Program-made: the position numbers and the translations under genes
Assembly (NCBI RefSeq): GCF_024171645.1
Contig: NZ_JALKAC010000012.1
Span: forward strand, 124,001 to 188,000
Direction of reading: 5' to 3'
DNA: 64,000 bases
Source of the DNA: Flavobacterium sp. HSC-32F16
GTDB lineage: Bacteria; Bacteroidota; Bacteroidia; Flavobacteriales; Flavobacteriaceae
In this document: in pieces, positions 36,852 to 45,580 of the stretch
Numbering within the stretch: position 1 is the first letter of the stretch
How the letters are laid out: the number at the start of each line of letters is the position of its first letter
The notes under the pieces: model-generated
The model's database searches: none
What the model was told of the DNA's origin: nothing
The model's input: the letters and a program-made list of their open reading frames with translations, nothing else

Positions 36852-37592
36852 ATGAAATTTAACTTTTTTTTTGCTATTGCGATTTTGTGGATAGCAGGTT
36901 GTTCTGGACAAGAGGTTTCTTCAAATAAAGTATTTAAAGAAATAGCTTTGGTGAACAGGATTGAATTTATAAATGCGAAATATGACCAGCCAAAATTCAG
37001 CTGCGGTTTTCTGATAAAATATAACAATGAAACATTTGCTGTAACAGCAAAACATATACTTAAGATTATTAAGCCCGAAAGTATGACAACCCTGTCGTTG
37101 CAAAGCCATATTAAAAATTGGATATTATACCCATTAAACAATAAGTCCGAAATTGTAGTTTGTGATAAATTATTAAATGAAGACAAGTCTGAGTTATTAG
37201 AAGCCAAGTCAACTTATGACAATGACTGGCTGGTATTTTCCATAAAGGAAAACTCTTCCGGTATTATACCTTTGGAAATAAGAAACACTCCTTTAATTCA
37301 GGGAGAAAAATTATATGTTGTGGGCTGGACCAGAACGATGGAAAATGGTCCTCAAAGAGTATATGAATTTGAATATTACAAAACAATTTCAAATCGGATT
37401 TTATTAAAAGATATTCTTGTGCCGGAGAAATTCGGAGGACTCAGCGGGGCTCCATTAGTAGATGAAAATGGTTTACTTGTTGGGATTGTCTCAAATGGGA
37501 CAGTTGATCCAGATTCAAATAAGAAGTTTTTCTCTCCATGCTCAGTAACAAATTTATTAACTTTTATCGAAAATAGAAAGCTTGATAAATAA
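36852..37592 (+). CDS. Trypsin-like serine peptidase, lipoprotein
   Basis: 246 aa from ATG 36852 (MKFNFFF), chosen because it gives a clean signal sequence ending in the lipobox IAGC. A two-barrel trypsin/Deg-type fold is suggested by TFAVTAKHIL (catalytic His), TYDNDWLVFSI (Asp) and KFGGLSGAPLVDENGLLVGIVS (Ser in GLSGAP). The Ser motif deviates from GDSGGP but is common in divergent bacterial members. No PDZ domain. Probably acts at the envelope. Single gene. Confidence 0.75.
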   Translation: MKFNFFFAIAILWIAGCSGQEVSSNKVFKEIALVNRIEFINAKYDQPKFSCGFLIKYNNETFAVTAKHILKIIKPESMTTLSLQSHIKNWILYPLNNKSEIVVCDKLLNEDKSELLEAKSTYDNDWLVFSIKENSSGIIPLEIRNTPLIQGEKLYVVGWTRTMENGPQRVYEFEYYKTISNRILLKDILVPEKFGGLSGAPLVDENGLLVGIVSNGTVDPDSNKKFFSPCSVTNLLTFIENRKLDK

Positions 37593-37714
37593 TAAGCCGG
37601 TCATGTAAAAGCGTTTAGAGCCTGTTTAGAGCGAGGTTACTGGTTTATGGTAAAACGAACCCTGAAAATACAAGTAAAAATGGAGGTCGGTAGTATTACG
37701 GCCTACGTGTTTTT

Positions 37715-37760
37715 ATAAAATAACAAGAGACGTCCATCAGGTCGTCTCTTGTTATTTTAT
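37715..37760. terminator. Strong bidirectional terminator
   Basis: Perfect 18-bp inverted repeat (37715-37732 with 37743-37760), 10-nt loop, AT-rich ends; between convergent genes. Confidence 0.8.
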
Positions 37761-37855
37761 GTAGTAAGACTTAAAATGTTTCTGGTTTACCCTGGTTTTC
37801 AAATCAGGTTATGATAAAAAAATGTATTTTATTTAATATCGCAATTTGTCTTTTT

Positions 37856-39133
37856 TTAGATTGGCCCCCTTTTAACCTCATTCTCATCAGTCATATCTAT
37901 AGTTTTTGGATGCAGGCTCACTAGTTGTAAAACGATTGCAGTAAAAACTACAAATAAGAGTAGTACAAAAACGTGTCTCATTCCTCCATTATCAGCTGCT
38001 TTTCCTAAAAACTCTGTGATAACAGCTCCGGCCGAAATACCTGCAAAATTCATAATTCCATATCCTGTAGCCCTGTAGCGGGGAGCAACAAACTGACAAA
38101 GAATAGGCATATTGTTGGTGTCGTATATTCCAAATCCAAGTCCAAAAAGGACAGCGCCAAAAACAATAGCGGTTATGTCACAGCAATAGCCAAATAAAAA
38201 CAATGCCGGAATGGTAAGAAACAATCCAACAGCACTGGTGTAAATTCTTCCTTTAAGATGTTTCATCACCCATCTGTCTGAAATGGCACCTCCAATTAAA
38301 ACGCCAAAAAAGGAAGACATTGAAATGGTTACCGTGGCAATTGGTCCCGCCAGAGACATGTCTAAATGTAAAGTTTCAGTAAATAAAGTGGGTAACCAGT
38401 TTTTGGCCGCCCATCCCGGTAAACTTGGTGCAGAGAAATAAAAAAGCAAAACCCAAAAGGAGATATTACCGAATACTATTCCCAGTCCCTTGAACATTTG
38501 CCTGAATTCTGTGCGGACAGATGACTTTTTTGTGGGATCTAAGAAGTACGTCTTCTTTTCTTCTATAAAAAATATAAGTATTAAACTGTAAAGCACACCG
38601 AATAAACCTACGGAGTGAAAGGTAAAATGCCAGGAAAAATACTTGGATATAGTGGCTCCAAAACCACCGAGTGCTTGTCCTAAATAAATTCCAGTGGTAT
38701 GAATCGCAATTGCAAAAGAGCGTGTTTTTTCCTGATGGTAATCTGCAATTAAGGATAAGGCAGCCGGAATATAAAAGGCTTCGCTAAAACCCATAATGCC
38801 ACGCAAAATATAAATCTGATTGAAAGTTTCGGCATAACCCATCGCCATAGTCACTCCGGACCAGATGAAAAGACTTCCTATGATGATTCTTTTTCGGTTA
38901 AACCGATCCGCAATAATTCCGGAAACAGGGCTCATAAGTGCATAAATCCAAAGGAAAACAGCCATTAAAAGACCGAAATTTTCAGCTTTAGCCAATTCAG
39001 GAATGTCCTCCATCATCGCTGCTTTCATAGTGGAGAGCATTTGTCGGTCTAAATAATTCAATAAAGCAACAATCCATAGCAGGCCGACAACAATCCATGG
39101 ATAGGATTTTTTTTCATTCAATTTTGCAATCAT
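37856..39133 (-). CDS. Major facilitator superfamily transporter (anion:cation symporter-like)
   Basis: 425 aa with twelve predicted membrane helices. The N-terminal signature LLNYLDRQMLSTMKAAM, the loop 2-3 motif GIIADRFNRKR and the matching GGAISDRWVMKHLKGR in the second half indicate an organic-anion (hexuronate/phthalate/glucarate type) symporter. Substrate unknown. It lies downstream of the oxidase/decarboxylase pair on the same strand but behind a 560-bp gap, so co-function (for instance keto-acid import or product export) is only a possibility. Confidence 0.8.
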   Translation of the reverse strand: MIAKLNEKKSYPWIVVGLLWIVALLNYLDRQMLSTMKAAMMEDIPELAKAENFGLLMAVFLWIYALMSPVSGIIADRFNRKRIIIGSLFIWSGVTMAMGYAETFNQIYILRGIMGFSEAFYIPAALSLIADYHQEKTRSFAIAIHTTGIYLGQALGGFGATISKYFSWHFTFHSVGLFGVLYSLILIFFIEEKKTYFLDPTKKSSVRTEFRQMFKGLGIVFGNISFWVLLFYFSAPSLPGWAAKNWLPTLFTETLHLDMSLAGPIATVTISMSSFFGVLIGGAISDRWVMKHLKGRIYTSAVGLFLTIPALFLFGYCCDITAIVFGAVLFGLGFGIYDTNNMPILCQFVAPRYRATGYGIMNFAGISAGAVITEFLGKAADNGGMRHVFVLLLFVVFTAIVLQLVSLHPKTIDMTDENEVKRGPI

Positions 39134-39695
39134 TCTCTTTTTTCAAAATAAAGGCCGAATATACGAATTCAAACGCAACAGGAAAGAATTGTTTTTCCGT
39201 GTTATTTGTTTACTATATCGTATCGCGACTTCTTATATTCAGGTTTTGCTGCATTCTTTATTTTCAATAAGCAGACTTACGCGATTGTACCACAAAACTT
39301 TTGTTCGGTTTTATGAATATTGAAAATTATTAGTTAGTTATTAATTTATTATAATTTGTATTTTTAGAATGCTTTTAATTGTTTTTTTGCTGCTAATGGG
39401 TAGGTTGGTAGAGGAGTCCAAAGCTTTAATTCTACATTTTAATTTTTTTCTGTTGTACTAAGATTCTGCCAGAATATTAGAATGATGAATTCTTTATAGA
39501 TTAAACTAAACTTTTTATGGCAGAAGAGGTATCAAGTCCAAAACTATGGTGCCGCAATTTTGCCACAAAAATTTAAAAACGTTACACTTTACAAAATCAG
39601 GTAGTTAAACGTCTTTACTATTTTGTGGCAGATTAACTGCAAAGCCAGATTACAATTTTTGCAGATATACTATTTTAAAATTCACCTTTTTTAAA
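39134..39695. other. Repeat-bearing intergenic region, 562 bp
   Basis: No gene. Holds three related degenerate segments around TGCCA (39453-39475, 39549-39574 and, inverted, 39620-39634), described separately. Confidence 0.5.
39549..39574 (+). repeat. Degenerate dispersed repeat, copy 1
   Basis: 21 of 26 bases match 49411-49436, and all five differences are transitions. TGCCACAAAA (39561-39570) is repeated inverted as TTTTGTGGCA at 39621-39630. A shorter relative lies at 39453-39475. Confidence 0.45.
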
Positions 39696-41456
39696 TTAAC
39701 ATAAACTCCAGTTTTTATCCAGAAATTCATCTTCTCCAGGCTCCTCTGTTTTATAAGCAATTGATTCAGGGATAGAGGTTTTAGGAATGTTTACATGAAC
39801 GATGGTATTTTCCTTAATATCCTCAAGACGTCTTAAAACTTCGTCAAGTTCGTCAAGACTGTTGACTTCAAAACCTCTGCCTCCAAATACATCAACGAGT
39901 TTTGCATATTTCCAACGGTGCATTTGGTTGTAATCATAAATATTGTTTAGATCGGGAATGCTGTATTCTACCTTTTCTGCACCGCGAAAAGGATTTGGAT
40001 TAACAAGCATTTGTTCAATACCATAAATTCCATTATCCAAAACAAATACAATGGTATCGTGTTTTAGTTTATTCTGTGTAGATATAGCTTGACAGGTTTC
40101 CTGAAAAGCACCATCTCCAACAAATACTACAGGTCTCTTATCAGGTCTGGCACATTTTATTCCGGTGGCTGCGGGAACGGAATAACCTATTGAAAGCCAT
40201 GATGCCTGCGCTACAAATCCATTAGGTTCAGCAATACGGATTCCCTGGGCACCCAATAAAGGAAAACCGGCATCTGCAACTACTATATGTCTTTCGTCAA
40301 TAAAAGTATTGATCCGTTTGAAAAAGGTATCATAATTAAGTGTTGGTTCTGCATTTTTTGTAATGCTTTGATCCGCTACAAAAAATGATTCAGGCAGCTT
40401 CTCTGCATCATACATTTCATAAGCACTAAAGTTAACTTTGATGAGTTCTTCTTTTAGAAATATCATAAAATCTCTCAACGATACATTGGCCATGTAAGAA
40501 GCCCCAATCCTTACACCGCTGTGGTTGGCAAGTACAGTATCATCTTTCCAAACATCAAAACCACCCAGGTTTTTGCCTGTGGTCCATACGCCAAGGCCGA
40601 TTTTCAGCTGGGCTTTTTCGAATTGTTCCTTGACATCTTTTGGCGATGCCTTGCCATTAAAAACGCCTTTGAATTTAGGATGGTTTTCCGATACAATTGA
40701 TTTTCCGAGTATGGAAGTCACAAATTCTGTATCGGTTGTTTCGATCAGATCCAGAAATTCTTTTTGAATACCATAGCGCTGGATCTCAATACCTCCCCAG
40801 AAAATAATTTCTTTTCCGCGTGCCATAGCAGCTACTCTTTTAGCAGCCTTGCGTGCACTTGATTGACATTTAGAGGACTCTCTTTCTGCCAATGGATTAA
40901 CAGGGGGATTGCATTCCATTCGCCATGCATCTTCAAAAACTTCTAGATAAACCGGTCTTCCATATAAAATACAGGCATTCAATACTGCATCAATTTTATA
41001 AGGAGCATCAGATGAACCTGTGATTTGTTCTGCGGCAACGGTAACGTTTCTAAACACATTAATGTTACTGTACATATCACCTGTCATATGAGATGCCAGC
41101 ATGCCCTGAACGAGACTTCGCTGCTGGTCTTTGTTGGTTGGAGCTCCATTAATTACAAGCACGGGACAATGCTCTACATAAGAACCTGCAACCGAATTAA
41201 GTAGTGTAAATGCGCCTACACCATAGGTTACCGCAACTGCCGCGAAACCGTTTTGCCACGCGTAGGCATCAGTACAATGCCCAGCGTTTATTTCATTTGT
41301 GTCGTTAACGATTTTAATTTTTGCTTTTTTGTCTTCGTGAATCGTGTTTAAAAATGGTGCGGTATAATTGCCTGCAATTCCAAACAAATGTGTTAATCCT
41401 AATTGTTCAAGGCGTATCTGAAGGTATTTTGCAACGGAGATTTTTTTCTGTGACAT
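39696..41456 (-). CDS. Thiamine-diphosphate-dependent 2-keto-acid decarboxylase (indolepyruvate/pyruvate decarboxylase family)
   Basis: 586 aa. N-terminal Pyr domain with activating Glu55 in NDTNEINAGH; central domain about 190-330; C-terminal PP domain with VFVGDGAFQETCQ and FVLDNGIYGIEQ, the GDG...N ThDP motif. Domain order and length match pyruvate/indolepyruvate decarboxylases. Its gene follows the L-amino-acid oxidase by one base, so it most likely removes CO2 from the keto acid the oxidase makes, giving an aldehyde. The side chain used cannot be told. Confidence 0.85.
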   Translation of the reverse strand: MSQKKISVAKYLQIRLEQLGLTHLFGIAGNYTAPFLNTIHEDKKAKIKIVNDTNEINAGHCTDAYAWQNGFAAVAVTYGVGAFTLLNSVAGSYVEHCPVLVINGAPTNKDQQRSLVQGMLASHMTGDMYSNINVFRNVTVAAEQITGSSDAPYKIDAVLNACILYGRPVYLEVFEDAWRMECNPPVNPLAERESSKCQSSARKAAKRVAAMARGKEIIFWGGIEIQRYGIQKEFLDLIETTDTEFVTSILGKSIVSENHPKFKGVFNGKASPKDVKEQFEKAQLKIGLGVWTTGKNLGGFDVWKDDTVLANHSGVRIGASYMANVSLRDFMIFLKEELIKVNFSAYEMYDAEKLPESFFVADQSITKNAEPTLNYDTFFKRINTFIDERHIVVADAGFPLLGAQGIRIAEPNGFVAQASWLSIGYSVPAATGIKCARPDKRPVVFVGDGAFQETCQAISTQNKLKHDTIVFVLDNGIYGIEQMLVNPNPFRGAEKVEYSIPDLNNIYDYNQMHRWKYAKLVDVFGGRGFEVNSLDELDEVLRRLEDIKENTIVHVNIPKTSIPESIAYKTEEPGEDEFLDKNWSLC

Positions 41457-41457
41457 C

Positions 41458-43179
41458 TTAAATCGGATTATTTAGGTTACCGGTATTTTCGTTTACTTCA
41501 AGTGCGGTGCGGATTCCTGATTCAATGGCCCCTTCAATCCAGGCATGTTTCAGAGAAGTGTGCTCGCCCGCAAAATGTGCTTTTCCATTCCATTCGGTTG
41601 AGATGATATGACGCTGCAATAAGTGTAATTGTCCCGGATTAAATATTGCGGCTTCACCATACGCATATGGATCGCGCATCCAGCTTTGTGTTGCGCCGCC
41701 AATTAATTTTCCGTTTTTGCCCTTGCGCTCTTTAATGCTTGAGCTGATTACGGCAAGGTCGATAATACGTTGCTGCTCCTTCTTGTCATCGGAGTGGATA
41801 ATAGCCAGGTTTTTAAGCGCATAAAAGTACCTGTCATCGTCATCCATAGAATCCCAGCGGCTTGCTTCATCAGACCAGCAGTATGATGCGAGCACAACAC
41901 CGTGTCCTTTAGTTCCTAAATCATTGCTCGGATAATAGGTGAAACGGTTAGAAAAGTCAGTAATTGTACCGCCGCCAACAATATTATATGGTGCTTCCTG
42001 CCACCATTTCTCACGAAATTCCAGCAGTATTTTAGTTGCAGAATCATAGTGCAGTTCGCGGATGGCTTTTCTTTTAAGCTGCTTGAACTGCGGTGTTACA
42101 TACACATGTCTTAAGGCTGAAAACGGTATTGTGACAATTATTTCATCAAATTCCAGGTCACTAACCGGTGTTTTTAATGCTTTAAATCCTGCGTCTTCAT
42201 AAAATTGAAAGTCACGCTGCACTTCAATATCTACTTCAACTTTTACTTTATCGTTAACGAGCATCATTTTAGTCATCCTGCAGTCAAAGTAGGTGTTTTC
42301 TTCCAGACTGTGAGCTTTGAAGAGTGCATTTGGCAGCAGGTCGCTTCCACCGACAATTTCCAAAAACCGGGTAGAATCCTTGATGATATTCTGTTCGATA
42401 AAACTCTGGATAAAGTCATAAGACATTCTGGACTCCAGATTCTGAATAACCCCAATCATCTCGATGGCGTTCTCTGAATACATCGAATTTTCCTTTAAAA
42501 AACGACGCATCGAATATTCTCCGTAACGCTCAATGAGTAAAGGCCAGTTTTTTTCAGGATCTTCTGCAATAAAAGCCTTAAGGGGATTAATAAGATTGGC
42601 CATTAACTGGTCGGCACGCATGTTCTCGCTCTTGCCCAAATGAAAGTTCAGTAGTTTGTTTACATCAACGACCTTAGTTTTGTCTTTTGGTATATATTCA
42701 TTCTGTACAACACGTTTGCGGTTAATATAGAAAATAGAATTTCGGGTAACTTCGGGCTCTGGTTTAGCGGGATCTGCCTGATGTGCGACAGCTTGTTCCT
42801 TATCAACAGACAGATAATAAAAAGGTTCAGTTTTGAGTCCGAGTTTATCAATGTATTTAAGTACCATTTGATGTATAGTCGGGATGCGCATTGCACCCGC
42901 TTCGCCATAGACACTATCATCTTCAAAATATTTTTTGTCTTTAGAGTTCCTAAAAGTTTTGATTCTGCCGCCCACGCGGGTGTTTGATTCGATTATAGTA
43001 ACATTATGTCCAGCCTGCTTTAACATACCTGCAGCTACCATTCCAGCCATTCCGGCACCAATAATTAATACGTCTTTTGGTTTATCCGTCCGCGGGATTC
43101 CCTGGTCAATGTACTTTAAGTACTGCTGGATAATAATGTCATTGTCTTCGTCAAGTAAGCCGTGTAGGTAGTTTTCCAT
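41458..43179 (-). CDS. L-amino-acid oxidase / flavin amine oxidase
   Basis: 573 aa. FAD motif VLIIGAGMAGMVAAGML, then IIESNTRVGGRIKTFR (GG doublet). YGEAGAMRIPTIHQMVLKYIDKLGL closely parallels the substrate-domain entry of L-amino-acid oxidases, and the C-terminal HFAGEHTSLKHAWIEGAIESGIR is the second FAD motif. Predicted to turn an L-amino acid into a keto acid, ammonia and hydrogen peroxide. No signal peptide. Forms a unit with the decarboxylase one base downstream. Tryptophan 2-monooxygenase is a related alternative. Confidence 0.85.
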   Translation of the reverse strand: MENYLHGLLDEDNDIIIQQYLKYIDQGIPRTDKPKDVLIIGAGMAGMVAAGMLKQAGHNVTIIESNTRVGGRIKTFRNSKDKKYFEDDSVYGEAGAMRIPTIHQMVLKYIDKLGLKTEPFYYLSVDKEQAVAHQADPAKPEPEVTRNSIFYINRKRVVQNEYIPKDKTKVVDVNKLLNFHLGKSENMRADQLMANLINPLKAFIAEDPEKNWPLLIERYGEYSMRRFLKENSMYSENAIEMIGVIQNLESRMSYDFIQSFIEQNIIKDSTRFLEIVGGSDLLPNALFKAHSLEENTYFDCRMTKMMLVNDKVKVEVDIEVQRDFQFYEDAGFKALKTPVSDLEFDEIIVTIPFSALRHVYVTPQFKQLKRKAIRELHYDSATKILLEFREKWWQEAPYNIVGGGTITDFSNRFTYYPSNDLGTKGHGVVLASYCWSDEASRWDSMDDDDRYFYALKNLAIIHSDDKKEQQRIIDLAVISSSIKERKGKNGKLIGGATQSWMRDPYAYGEAAIFNPGQLHLLQRHIISTEWNGKAHFAGEHTSLKHAWIEGAIESGIRTALEVNENTGNLNNPI

Positions 43180-43852
43180 AATCAGTGGGTTTGGTTATTA
43201 GTTTATTTTTTAAATGATGTAGGATTTAAAGTCGAATGGAATTTTGTGCTTTATAAATTAGATAAACAGAAACATACATTCTTAATAAATTCATGGTTTG
43301 CATACTAAATTGCTTTTAGGTTAGCTTACCCTTAGCTGGTTTTCAGCATCGCGTTTATAATAAGCATCGTAAAGTGCCTGATTGGAATCTAAAATATAAC
43401 AGATATAAAATAAACTTAAAAGAAATGACACCAAACGGAGATTTTTGGGTATAAGAGTGATTTTATACGCAATAAGATTTTTTAAAACAAAAAATCCAAT
43501 TGATTTATGAAGGATTAAAATTCTATTTAATTAGAATTTTAGTTTTGGTTCAGATTTAAAAAATAGAATATTTTATCGGATCATTCTAAGCTTGGTTTTA
43601 ATTCCAAGTCTAATCAAAAAGTTACATCAATCGGAGAATTAGTAACATGCACATTCAATCCTTTTTCTTTGAATAATTTAATGATTGGTCTAAAATATTA
43701 CAGTAAATAATTTTAAAAGAAAAGTAATAAAAAAAACAGGAATATATTTGTGTAAAGTACTCCTATTGTAGTTATCTGCGCAGCAAACGCTATGACTTGT
43801 TTTTATTTAGCAGGCACTCGTTGCAAACGAGCGCCAGTGGGAAAATTTCATT
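43180..43852. other. Gene-free stretch, 673 bp
   Basis: Between the oxidase promoter side and the unknown paralog. It contains a REP-like hairpin at 43813-43835 and, on the minus strand at 43614-43691, a protein-like fragment (RPIIKLFKEKGLNVHVTNSP) with no start, perhaps the end of a lost gene. Confidence 0.4.
43813..43835. repeat. REP-like palindrome
   Basis: GGCACTCGTT-GCA-AACGAGCGCC: ten pairs with one mismatch, GC-rich against an AT-rich background, and no T run, so it looks more like a REP-type element than a terminator. Confidence 0.45.
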
Positions 43853-45478
43853 TTATTCCTTTGAAGGATAAACAACACCAACCATTAGTAAAGCGACAGT
43901 TTTAGAATGAATTGGAACTGAAATAATTTCTTTTGGATTGTTACTTTTAATTTTTAATTCAACACTATAATTCAAAGGTTCAAATACCACTTTGTCTATG
44001 CTGTTATCTACTGAATATTTAGTTAATGAATAATTGTCATTTATTTGTAAAAAAGGTAAATTCAGCAACCCTTCAACAGATAATAAATTAGAATTAAACA
44101 ATGGAAAAGAATTATTTTTTTTATAATGAATTGTGACTGTAGGTAAATTAGCTGCTAATAGAGCTGAAACTCTGCCAAAATCTCCTCCTTCATCTAAACT
44201 GCCCAAATTATATGGAGGTACTGTTACAAAACAAAAACCTGTTCTTTTGTGATCCAAATTTTTAATTGATTGATTAATGGCATCTTCATAAAACCATCCC
44301 CAACTGTTGGGTTGTTTATGATTAACTTTATTTTCCTGCTTATTCTCAAGATAACTCAATGGTGAAACAGGAATAAGTACATATCCCTTATATTCAATTT
44401 TTATAGTAATCATATTTTCTAACAAATTCGTTAACAGATATGACTGCCCATTTGTAGGTTTAAATATGCTGGATTTATTTTCATCTGCTTCATTATCCTC
44501 TAGACTTACTTCATGCAAATTGGTTAAATTAATTTCAATAACTCTATCATGATCATTTAACGAATTTTGAATTTCTGCTATTGATAATCCAATTTCATAT
44601 GAAGGAGAAAAACTATAGTTCTTACCATCTATTAGATCAAAAGTAACTATTCCACCATTGTTTTTATTAGGAAACCTAGTGTTATTTATAACCTCTGAAA
44701 GAATGTTAGAGTTATATCTAAAACTTTTATCGATAGTACTAATAAAAAGATATTCATCAAAATATTGTATGATGTCAAACAGTAATAATGCTCCAGAAGC
44801 AGGAATATGCGGCAAAAGCACTTCTAAATTTTTTTCACCTACTAATTGATTAAATTGCAGAGGAGGTTTATTCTCTTTATTCATTCCACTCCATAAATAC
44901 CCCATTGCGTAAAGAAATATATAATCTAATTTATTATGAACAGAGAGCTTAAAAATTGCTAAGCTTTTATTTGCTTTTTCTATATCCTCTTGACTAATCA
45001 CACCGAATAATTCTTCATATTTTGAAACGATTCTAGTAACAGAGACTTTTTGCATTTGAATTTGTTCTTCATATTGCAATTTATCTGAAGAATTAAATTG
45101 GTATCTTATTGAAGTCATTAATTGTTTGTAAGAATTAGTAAAACTATTTGCAATCGATAATTTCACACTGCCTTTTATTGGTCCAGGTATTACTCTTGAA
45201 CTTATAAAATCATAAGTGCCTTGATTAAAAGCTTGATTATCATTAAGGAACCAGTAAGGAATACGGCTATGATTTGGATCTATTAAGGGATATAAAATAG
45301 CCGAATCATTTTGTGAAAAAAACTTATTTAGTTGTGCTTTCCATTCAAACAAGTAGTTATTATAGATAGAGTAATTATTCTTTTTAGATAAAGTATCTTG
45401 AGATAAGATTTTGTCTGAACAAAATATATTAAATAGTATTATAAGGGGAAACCAAAAATAAATTTTATACTTATACAT
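43853..45478 (-). CDS. Exported protein of unknown family, paralog of the next gene upstream (541 aa)
   Basis: N-terminal hydrophobic segment 5-20 with a possible lipobox (NIFC), so exported, perhaps a lipoprotein. It aligns over its length with the 521-aa protein upstream: FNQGTYDFI / FNRGTYDML, GYLWSG / GTQWSG, IEYKGYVLIPVSPL / VQYKGYSILPISPL, and a C-terminal NPKEIISVP / PSQEIISVP. Predominantly beta in the C-terminal half. No known enzyme motif. The pair suggests a tandem duplication in which one copy gained or kept a signal sequence. Confidence 0.7.
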   Translation of the reverse strand: MYKYKIYFWFPLIILFNIFCSDKILSQDTLSKKNNYSIYNNYLFEWKAQLNKFFSQNDSAILYPLIDPNHSRIPYWFLNDNQAFNQGTYDFISSRVIPGPIKGSVKLSIANSFTNSYKQLMTSIRYQFNSSDKLQYEEQIQMQKVSVTRIVSKYEELFGVISQEDIEKANKSLAIFKLSVHNKLDYIFLYAMGYLWSGMNKENKPPLQFNQLVGEKNLEVLLPHIPASGALLLFDIIQYFDEYLFISTIDKSFRYNSNILSEVINNTRFPNKNNGGIVTFDLIDGKNYSFSPSYEIGLSIAEIQNSLNDHDRVIEINLTNLHEVSLEDNEADENKSSIFKPTNGQSYLLTNLLENMITIKIEYKGYVLIPVSPLSYLENKQENKVNHKQPNSWGWFYEDAINQSIKNLDHKRTGFCFVTVPPYNLGSLDEGGDFGRVSALLAANLPTVTIHYKKNNSFPLFNSNLLSVEGLLNLPFLQINDNYSLTKYSVDNSIDKVVFEPLNYSVELKIKSNNPKEIISVPIHSKTVALLMVGVVYPSKE

Positions 45479-45518
45479 TTCATAAATGATTTAATTAGCT
45501 AAAAAGATGTAAAAATTT

Positions 45519-45552
45519 AAAAAGGAAAGAGTAAAATTCTTTCCTTTTTTTT
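45519..45552 (-). terminator. Terminator between the paralogs
   Basis: AAAAAGGAAAGA (45519-45530) pairs with TCTTTCCTTTTT (45538-45549). The minus strand after the stem continues in a T-rich tract. The two paralogs may therefore be separately transcribed. Confidence 0.6.
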
Positions 45553-45580
45553 ATATTAATAGAATATTTTAAAAATTCTG

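Noticed and set aside
36776..37207. 143-codon open frame on the minus strand
   Set aside because: It lies antisense to the trypsin-like lipoprotein gene, whose signal sequence, catalytic residues and promoter are all convincing.
42205..42477. 90-codon plus-strand frame
   Set aside because: Shadow inside the L-amino-acid oxidase gene.
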